Positions 54,953 through 64,000 of a stretch of DNA of 64,000 nucleotides are shown here, one piece after another. The notes under the pieces are model-generated. The model did no database searches. It saw only the letters and a program-made list of their open reading frames with translations, and was not told the DNA's origin. The stretch is taken from NCBI GenBank assembly GCA_021234155.1, contig JAJEKV010000062.1, positions 1,466,602 to 1,530,601 on the forward strand, read 5' to 3'. Source of the stretch: Isoetes taiwanensis (Eukaryota; Streptophyta; Lycopodiopsida; Isoetales; Isoetaceae). Every line of letters starts with the position of its first letter. The stretch's first letter is position 1. The translations under genes and the position numbers were made by a program.

Positions 54953-56225
54953 AAAGTTTTTCTCGCTAAAGTATGCTATGTTTTATATGTGATCCACTGC
55001 TGGGCTGTGTTAGAGGTGTTTATCATCCTTACGATGGGTGAAAGTAAAAGCCATCTATCATCCAGACGGTAAAAATCTTTACAAATTTTACCCTTTGAGA
55101 TTGAAGCCGCATCTAGTTAATGCTTAGCTAGTAGGGCGCTTCATCATATCCAAGGCCAACGACATTAATTTGAATATCCGCCTGTGAGCAATCTGCTGTT
55201 TCCTAGGGAGCCTAGGATTATGAATATTCCACGATGATTTCATGGGTATGGAGTTCTTGGCACGAAAAGCCAAACATAGATTGTGAAAAGCTTAAAAGTT
55301 CCTTAACACGTGCTTAATGGAGCTCACTATAGCAAAACCATTGTTCCACCTCGGCAGCTTCATACAAAGTTTTTAAGCTAAAGCATTCAAGTCCTTCATT
55401 ATGTCCCCTAACACACCATTGCCAACAGATTCAAACTTTCTTGCACGCCTGGAATAGAGAGAAACCCTCAGTCCAAGCATTACACCTGGAAGAGTTCATG
55501 CATCTACGGCTACCGTGTGTTCTAGGAATTAACGAACGCAAAAGGCGCTCGAGTTATATTGAGGGTTTATCTCTCACACCGAAGATGGTACCACCCATGA
55601 TCCAAAGATAGTAGTAGAGGCCGGTTAAGGCCCTTAGCTGGAGGAAGATAGTCCCAAATACCAGCCACAGCTGCCTCTACCTTTGATCAGAACAAAATTA
55701 TATTAATCTTATCTGGGATGTTTCTCTCGAGCTCAGGGACCTCCGCCAAAGAGCCTATGTAACCGTAAGCAAGACAGAGTCTCCTCTCAATGTGCCCAGA
55801 TAAGTCCACTAACCGCGAGGAGCCATGCGAGATTCTCAAGAAGCAACCCAAAGGAAGCCCGGAAGTAGTTAATTAAGAGACAAAGCCCTGCTATTGGTGT
55901 TTTGACTGTGACACGACACAAGAATGCCCATATGCTACCCAAGCCGCAGACAAGTCACATTACGGATTGGGATGATGCTGTTGCATTTGATCCTCCAACC
56001 ATTGCCGAGGATGAAGCTCCGACTATATACAAGGGTGAGTCCCACATATATGCCGCCATTATTGAAATGTGTCACGCCGAGACAATCTTTCGCCATATCC
56101 ATGGTTGGCTAAGTAGACAAAGAGAACTTTTGTCATCCTTATGGATAACGGTAGTACGCACAATTTTGCTTCACCTAGAATGGCGTAATCTTACGCCTTA
56201 CCTCTTTGAGATCGGGGTTGCCCAA
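54953..56225 (+). pseudogene. Rearranged gag-protease fragments (P3)
   Basis: Counterpart of 28,487-29,756 in protease-gag-protease order. It is recognisable at DNA level only (for example TTGAAGCCGCATCTAGTTA). The protease active-site box is scrambled in the first copy. Confidence 0.7.
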
Positions 56226-56373
56226 AGGTAACGTAATTCCATGGAGACGCCGAGTAGATCCGGTGCCAGGTTCTCAGACCAACATAAATGTGTAGAAGCA
56301 ACTATTTATAAACGCCTAGATGGTTTTGCCTGGGCCATTAAGGGCATGTTGGTTAAGAATATTATATTTGGTA
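56226..56373 (+). repeat. TRIM-family LTR, block copy 2
   Basis: Counterpart of 29,757-29,898. The PBS is altered to TGGTATTGAAAG. Confidence 0.7.
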
Positions 56374-56885
56374 TTGAAAGTTGTGGCCTCGAAGTTCGAG
56401 TCTCCCAGAGGGGCAAGTATATGATCTTGATGGAGGCCCGTGGACAAACATCTAGAAACTACCCTAAGCATTTCTTTTAGTTAGAAGGCTCAATGACACA
56501 ATTTTATGTCTTGTGAGATACACTACAATAAGGATGTAGACTTCGCCATGACAACTTACCATCAATTGTTCCCTCATGGTGCTATATGCCTTAAATTTAG
56601 GAAAAATAATTTCCTCGTGAACTATAGCTTTCTTGACGCTTTTTAGGACATTATATAAAGAATGAATGATAGCTTTGGACACATAGAGCATATACCTTCA
56701 AAACATTTTGTCAGATATATGGAAACCCTTCCATTTTCCCATGGCATTGGAAGGATTTCCATATGAATTAAATTTTGAATTTGGGTGACATGCATATTTA
56801 TGAGTGTTGTTCTATTAATGGACGGCAACCGCCTTGAAAAGCGTGGTCCATAAAGGAATATTATAAAGATTAGAAAAAAAAGGGG

Positions 56886-57134
56886 TGGAAACCCTTCCCA
56901 TTCGAGGAAACCCTTCTGTTTAAACTGAAACCCTTCCCCTTTTTCCATGGAAAACCTTCATTTCATGGAAACCCTTCTTTATTTTCCAAACATAGAAATT
57001 CATAAGGGTTTCCATGGAAATTAGGGATTGGAAACCCTTCCCGGTTTTAATGAAAGTTTAAGGGTTTCCACTTTAAATGGGAAGGGTTTCCATGGAAATT
57101 TGGAAGGGCACGAAAAATAGAAGGGTTTCCATGG
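56886..57134. repeat. Foldback array, copy 3
   Basis: Counterpart of 30,421-30,690; several units carry small deletions. Confidence 0.82.
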
Positions 57135-57959
57135 GAGGCCAACCCAAAATCCGTGTACATAAATCGATAATATGGGTTCAAAGGGGATTTAATATGGATA
57201 TACAAATCACAATTTTGAAACCAAATTAAAAGAATAGGTCAAGGTAATATTTACTCAACCAAAATGAAGGTGGCTCTACTAATTAAATTGTGATTTAGGC
57301 CACATGTACATACCCTAACTTCTTTTAATTATTGGCATTCCCAACATAGAAACCATGTCCACGCTGTTAGAGGGGTGATATAGCTGAGATGTAAAATAAA
57401 CCAAAGAATTGAACATTACCTTTAACAAGAAAGACTATTAGGTGGATTCTGGCAGCTTGATGTCGGGTAAATGCTCGAGACAAGTTAAACATGGCCAAGA
57501 ATGTCATTGAGGAAAAAATAACATACCACTCATAAAAATAAAATGCACAATAGAATAGAAATGAAAATAAGATCTAACAATAAAGGTCAGATTATGAAAA
57601 AACGCCCCTCCCGGGCAGATCATGACTAGTGGTGGGGATAGAACGACATCTATAACAATCATATTTACGATACAAAAATACGCTGAAGTTTCATATTTTA
57701 AATATGTGAGAAAATATGCATATTGAATGGTTAGGATGAGAGTTATTCAGCATATATAATTGTGATAGAAAATATGCTTTCAACATATTCTTGATTGATG
57801 CTTTTTCCAAAAATGGCATGTAGCTTTCTAAAAAAAAAAGAAGAAAAATGGATTTCGCCAGGGGCAAAAAGTATACCGGTGGGGTACAAAAAGCGCATCC
57901 GCATTACGTTGCCGATAAAGATTGATGGGCAATGCTGTTTAGGGTGTTACCGGTAATTA

Positions 57960-60075
57960 GCACATGGTGTAATTAGGTAATCAATAGAAATATAACAACA
58001 TGAAGGAATGACAAGAATACTATGTTAGAGTAGTAGGTGCGTGGTGCCGACGCACTGTCGGGTCACGTTTTAAACCCCACCAAAGATACTTTTTGCCTTT
58101 ACGCCTTTGTTCTTGCGGGAGCGTCAGCCTTTACTTACGGTCGCTTTCAAGTAATGCTTTGCCCCCGAGATCCCGAGAAAGTAGGTTAGACATCCCGCAA
58201 CATGTTTCCACAAAGATGGCTGTTGGAGATGTGATTCCGTTAAGATTTGCTTGTTCGTGAGGTAGAATGCTAAAGGCCATGCATTCTCTTTTCATGTGCC
58301 CAAATTCCATAGTGATCTTTTCAAACATGGCATGGGAATAAACGATCTCTTTACTTGATGTTTGACAAATTTGGGAATGAAACTAATACTAATTCAAATT
58401 TATTTGTTGATTCAAGATGTGTTGATGTAGCTCAAGGGAGATTACGGAAGTTATGTTCATTTTTTGGCCAGTCGGCGTTGTACCAATGCTAGGTAGATTT
58501 CTTTTCAATTTTTGTGTCTTTTGTTAAACAAAAGTTTAGGAGTCGAGAATTGAGCCCAAGATATGCCGATCTCAAGTTCCCCTTTCTTGCAAATATTCCA
58601 CCGAGATGCTCAACAAAATGCCATATTCAGATTGTCGCACCTCGTCACACGATTTTTCGAGATAAATGGCCCCGCAATATATCTCTTCGGGATTCCAATT
58701 AAAACCGCTTTGAATCGAACTCCAAATCAACTATAACAAAAATTCTAGGAATAAACGTCGCCAGAGATTAGCTTCTTCAAATTAAAATCCAATCACAATT
58801 CTCCCGATCATGCCTCTCATGCATAGGCGGCTTTTAATGTTAGGCTTCTCCAATCACAAAGAGGTTCGTGGATTCTTCTACACGCCTTCTAATAAATCAA
58901 CTTGTATAAGACAACGATCTTCAATAGTTTGGTTTCTCTTTGTGTCGATCCACCAATTCAAGATCCAAACGTGGCAAACTTTTACATCCCCTTAAAAAGT
59001 CCTTTTGAAATAGCTTTCGATGCACGATCCATGTCCCAAATAGAGATGAAAAAAGAAATTATGACACTTTTATTCCGACCCACCGATCACAAGACTTGCA
59101 CCCATATAAATAGTGGTAGAAGTTAATTCTCTGTTGTAGTTGTTGATCCCGTTCCCCAGCCAAAGCACACCCTTGAAAACCCTTCAATTGAAAATCATCA
59201 ATAACAAGAAGTCCGAATCCGGGATTTGTTAATTTCAAAAGGCTAATATTCGGGATAAGAAATAATACATAGAAACTTCCTTGCAAGGCCTTTCAATATA
59301 AGCATGAGGAGGTCACACCTCCCCATATGAGCATTGCCACTATCATGCTCTCTTTGTAAACGGATGGGAAGAGGAGGAGCTTTTGTCCTCAAAATACTTA
59401 TATTTTTACAACAAAACTGGACGGTCCAATTTCATCCCTTCATCTAAACCATTAAATCCACTCTTCATCCTCACCCTTCAATTTTCACCTCTTCATCTCC
59501 ACCATACATAATACCTCATTTAATATTTTAACATTGCCCCAAATTACATTTTTAACCATTGCCCTAAATAATATCTTTCGACGCTATTATACACACATGT
59601 TGAACCACTTGTGGTTCAACAATAGTAAAACAAATCTTATCCATTGATTTTTTATCTTAACGATGCATGTACCTAAAGGAGGCAACTCCAATTTCTACCC
59701 ATTAAAACCGCAGCCTTCCCTACTAGAAATGTGATCTCACAACTAATTAAACCCCGCATATGCCGATTTTGCAAAATGTAGAAATTAGTTAGTGGATTTA
59801 AATAGCAAAAATAGGAGAATTTTTTCCACATTAACACACAATCCAACCCGAGGGATGCAAATTGTGTTGTGGTAGCCTTTTAGAACCAACATGAAGCAGG
59901 CTATGCAAAAAACGCTAAGCATGGTGAGAAAGGTGCAAATCCAATAAGGTTGCAAAATAAATTACAAAATAGAACAGAATTTTATCGCCCACCTGAGACC
60001 AAATGTGCATTAACAATTAAGAATCCACTTGCTATGAGTGAACATCAAGGAATGTGGGTCCCAGTAAAACAACCC
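57960..60075 (+). repeat. Repeat block R3
   Basis: Counterpart of R1, including the solo LTR. Confidence 0.8.
59143..59627. repeat. Solo LTR, block copy 2
   Basis: Counterpart of 32,701-33,195, keeping TGTTGATCC at the start and GGTTCAACA at the end, flanked by GTAGT and ATAGT. Confidence 0.8.
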
Positions 60076-61539
60076 CAGCTATGTGGGATCTGACAATCGA
60101 GAGACATGGCTGCAGAGAAAAGCTCAAATCACCTCCACCGACAATAGAGCAATCCTTAGCTGCTTGAATTTGCTTGAATTTGAAAGGCCATTTCTTGACT
60201 GGTATTAATTAGACCCAAGAATAGAGAAAGAAAATAGAATAAAACATACATGACATGACATGTATGCAAAACATACATGACATGTATGTAATATGTTTTT
60301 TTTGTTTCCTTTATAATAGCCCATCTTTAAATTTATTTATCAAGACATGAAGTCAAATATTCAAATATTTCATTTTCCTATTTCAGAGAACCATAAGAAA
60401 TCTTTGCAGCAAATTGTTACATCAAGGCCAGGGACTTAAAATGGTGACACGATCTTCGACATTGCGTAAATATATATCCGGGTCCACAATTAATGATCCA
60501 TTTGAACCATAATGGGGCAATGTGGCATTTTGAGAATAGATTATTGTCCGGCATTGTAAAATAGATCCTCCTATTGCAGACATAGCTCCATGCTTTCAAA
60601 CATATGCTATAATGTTGAAGATGTTCTTCCCTATTACATCATATTAACCTTGAGGATGTTTACCCCATTCCTATTCCATTATATTGATTCCCCCGATGCT
60701 GGTCCTATAGTGATATATGGTTCACACAGCCCAATACACAAGGTATTCACAAGTTTTCCTTGTGTATTTCAAGATTGACACACATCCATTACCACTACAT
60801 ATGGAAGTTGGAAAGAGAGAAATTCATGGCAGCCTTTTGGCCCGCGAATAAATTTCTAGTTGATTTGAATGTGCCAATTAAATTCCAGCCCAACGGTTTT
60901 TAGGTAAACGAATTGACAATGATTCGGGATCCCACCCCGCAGACTAAAATCCATGGCTATTCCGAGGAAATATATAGCTAAGTGATTTTCACAGCTTGAA
61001 GGGTTATGAGTGGGCTATAATTCTATCCCTATGGAAAAGAGACCAAGATTTTTATGTGGTTCGCTCACACACTTTTAAGCGAAAGGGTAGATGAGGGCTT
61101 TGTTTGAATCAACCCTTTAGATCGAATGGGAAGGGAAGGCATAGTGCATAACCATTTCTCTCAGTTCTCTTGAAGCAAAATTCAAACTGCAATATGATGG
61201 CGTGATGTGATACGCCTTGTATAAACGCATGAGTTTGAGACCATGGTCTGTGAAAAGTGTATGTTTATTATGTCAACCCCCTTTTCAGGCCATATATCAT
61301 ATAGAAACCATAGAAAATGCCATGTCATTTTTTTGGGCAAAATGTTGATAATACAATGCTAGGAAATATTTGGCTCACCATAGACCCATAGACAAAAAAG
61401 ACTTTGCTAATATTGATATTGATCCACAACGTAATATGGTCATCCCATACCAGCCCAAAATATAAATAATGTAAGGAATATTCTCGCTTCATCGATGGCT
61501 CGCATGTAACGAACGTTGAAAACCATAAACCCACATAAT
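60076..61539. other. Unrecognised DNA, copy of 33,681-35,166
   Basis: No gene. It retains the ACATACATGACATGTATGT palindrome (near 60,272). Confidence 0.5.
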
Positions 61540-63122
61540 GTGAAGGGTTTGCTGGATACTTTCTCCTTACCCCCGCATTCTTCTGAATTGGGGTAAGTGC
61601 CCGGTAAAGCCCCACCCGTCTCCGTCCGCATTCCCTAAGCAAAGCCCTGCGTAATGTGTGTAATTTGGGGCCTTGCATTTCTCGAAGGGATACGTTTCCA
61701 TGGGGAGGGTGTATAGATTTTCGGGCGGTGAAGCACCAATTGGTGGAAGGGTATAAAGCCCTGCATGGCGTGGATCATTACTGCTGCTGCGATTTGTGCG
61801 ACCTTATGCGCATTCCGGCGTTAGCCCCAGGCGCGTGCTCATACATGTATTCCAAATCTTGTGTGGGGCATGATGAAGGGCTGCTGTTATGTCAGAAGCG
61901 CCCTCCCGGAGTATAGATGGGGTCAGCCATTCTAGATTGCTACCGACAGTGCGTTATCTCTGTTTGTTTGAGCTACAGATGGAGCATCTTCAAAGCAGAC
62001 CTGTTGCACGGCACACAGGTATGCCGAAAGCCGCTCTATGCATGTGGAGTTGCCCCGGCATTGGCGAAGTCTTCGCCTTTTCCCACATGACCCTTTCACT
62101 AAGTGGGTTTGGGATCATAAAGCGTGCCTTCCAAACGGATTATGCCTTTATCACTACTCTCCTTTCTTGTGTTCCTCTACCCTCAAGCAAGATTTGCCTT
62201 GGTCGCCAACAGGTATGTTCTGACGTCTGGAGGTAGCTGCTGTCACCTTGAGTGACGGGTGGCTTGGATGGCCATTTAGTCAGGAATTTTGAGCTCGCTG
62301 GAGGGGCGTTGGATCGGCTATCTGGGAACAAGTGGCGAACGCCACACATACCTATAGTCCTTCTCAGATGATGTGGTGGTGCGGTGTTTGAAGGTTCATT
62401 CGACGTGGCCTTCAGGTTTTGTGCGGTTCATCGGGTGTTGGCTATTCATGACATCACCGCCTCCTCCGTAAAGTACTCATGCACCGGTTCTCATGGCGCC
62501 GCTTTGGACGTGAGACATGGAGTCTACTTCCCCAACTTCGAAAAAGAGGTGTTTCAGGTGATGCACCACCAGACGTGGTGAATGCCCAGGAGTCGGGCTT
62601 TGTTCGGTGTGAGCCCTCCGCCTGCCAGGGTCCTCTTCATCGTGAGACTGCGGTTACCGGTTCAATTTATGCCCTCATTTATGTGCCGCGCCCGATTGAT
62701 CGGCCTGCTTCGTGAGATTTGACTAGCCAAGAGTTGCCGCTTCATGTGTGTCCTCGGTGTTTGTCCGGTTTTATGCGTTAAGCCTTTGCATCCAGGCGGG
62801 CTTGCTGGTGTGGCTGATTTGAAGCGGCGGCTGGCATAGGATCTTCGTGATTCAGCACGCGTCTTCCGCCATTAGATTCGACTCCGCATGTGCTGCTTTC
62901 TCGCGTTCTCGATTAGTAGAGCAGAAGTTCGCCATTCAGCTGGCCCTCGTGGCGGTTGTGATGGCGATGTGGCCTGGCTTAACGCCAGTGAGCTGTAGCG
63001 TTTTTCCGTGAGTTTGTTGTGGAGCGTCGAAAGTCATTGTCTCTCTTTGGGGCAGCTTCCTTCCTCCTCACTTGATTTATAAATATACCCTTCACATATT
63101 GATGACGCTCTTCTAAAACAAA
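61540..63122 (+). mobile_element. L1-like LINE, block copy 2, heavily broken
   Basis: Counterpart of 35,167-36,958. Scattered identity only; ORF2 cannot be read. The A run is reduced to AAAACAAAAAA (63,116-63,126). Confidence 0.7.
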
Positions 63123-63999
63123 AAAGGAGCGTGGCAACATAATATCTGTTTGTCTCGCGTCACTTTTATAAGACCATCGAAATAAGACAACGATCATCCC
63201 ATTATCTATTCTACCTTATATAAGACCATTACCATCACCTTATAAGACCAGTATTCGCATAACGGAAGGTGAAATATCACTTAAGATGGCGGTGGCTCGC
63301 ATCGCCAAAATGCATTGTTTATGACAATGCTCTTTTTTCGGTGGACTATATGTCCACAGGTCACAGCAAATGTCATGTCATTTTGGGCATCATTTTTCAT
63401 CCTCTAAGGAGACCATAGGAAATTTTATGTCATAGTCATTTTTTGGCGATAATAAATGTCATGCCAATATACCAAGAATATTTCGCTCATCATAAATCCA
63501 TATAATGACAAAGTCTTGAATAATATTGATATTGATCCATGTAATACCGGCCAAACAATACCGTGAATATGTCGTCATCGATGGCTCACAGATAAGGTAA
63601 CGTAAAAAAAAACATTAACTCACATAATTTAATAACAAAAGACGGCTGGCTATTAACATAACCGTGATCCCACACCATCACATTATATATAATAATATTA
63701 CAACCACATTGAAGGTGAGAAGATGATGAAGATGGCAAGCCGGCCTCACAAGAAATGGAGGATATTTGAGAACCTTAAGACAAGAGACAAGCCTTTGCAG
63801 ATCCGTAAAAATTCCAAATGGGTAAAAGCTTGGTACAATATAGCATGAATTTCTTTAAAGGCCAACACAATAATAAGGTCCTCCAAGGACAAGAATCCCC
63901 AACGCTGCTGGAACCCAACCAGATCGTGGTTTCGAAGCCAATCGGAGGAAAAAGAAAGAAGAGATCCATCGCACCCTAAATGAAAACCCTAAAGCAGTT
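63123..63999 (+). repeat. End of composite block copy 2
   Basis: Counterpart of 36,960-37,850, including the TTATATAAGACCA repeats and duplicate D1. The window ends just short of where a second U6 copy would lie. Confidence 0.7.
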
Positions 64000-64000
64000 A

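Larger units (their letters stand above)
53588..63999 (+). repeat. Composite block, copy 2 (error-like divergence)
   Basis: Copy of 27,091-37,850, colinear and in the same orientation, running off the window before the U6 gene. Many stretches of 20-40 bases are identical to copy 1, but hundreds of small indels and substitutions cluster at CAG/CTG and nearby sites. All coding pieces are frameshifted. Confidence 0.9.

Noticed and set aside
1-63999. CRISPR arrays, bacterial operons, organelle insertions, intact viral genomes
   Set aside because: No regularly spaced repeats of CRISPR type, no bacterial gene order, and no stretch I recognise as plastid, mitochondrial or pararetroviral.

Overview
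The window is eukaryotic nuclear DNA from a land plant with a large, repeat-filled genome. The evidence is nested LTR retrotransposons with plant-type primer-binding sites, LINE tails with poly(A), a degenerate Helitron Rep, a plant-type U6 snRNA gene with USE and TATA spacing, and small remnants of host genes (PPR-like, clathrin-light-chain-like, bulb-lectin-like). The PPR wording and the second LINE RT type would fit a fern or lycophyte, and a gymnosperm is also possible. I cannot fix the species. There is no intact ordinary host protein gene; nearly all long ORFs belong to transposable elements or are accidental.

Layout. 1-2.2 kb: unrecognised DNA with a short PPR-like remnant. 2.2-8.2 kb: two copies of a LINE 3' end plus its flank; one copy is split by a gag-only LTR element (3,358-6,345). 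8.2-14.7 kb: a chromovirus LTR piece, repeat block R0, and a decayed chromovirus pol with a 3' LTR, carrying a nested 463-bp TRIM (10,446-10,908). 15,125-26,234: a complete 11.1-kb Ty3/gypsy element on the minus strand with near-identical 590-bp LTRs, 5-bp target duplications, gag-pol and a long extra coiled-coil coding region downstream of integrase. 27.1-37.9 kb: a composite block (LINE RT, gag-protease, TRIM LTR, foldback array, R1 with a copia-type solo LTR, L1-like ORF2). 37.9-38.05 kb: U6 snRNA gene. 38.5-44 kb: minus-strand chromovirus RT and a second copy of the gag-protease/foldback/R block. 44-48 kb: host-gene remnants, a LINE endonuclease start, and a 1.5-kb LTR with PBS. 48-53.5 kb: SINE-like heads, unrecognised DNA and a Helitron Rep. 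53,588-63,999: a second copy of 27.1-37.9 kb that runs off the window.

The repeated blocks give an internal record of events. Paralogous copies inside the window serve as empty sites for the TRIM, the solo LTR and the L1-like LINE, so several insertions can be proved from this sequence alone. The last 10-15 kb carry an odd change pattern: CAG/CTG triplets lost and many tiny indels relative to the first copy. It looks more like uncorrected long-read sequence at methylated CHG sites than natural divergence, so reading frames there should not be trusted.
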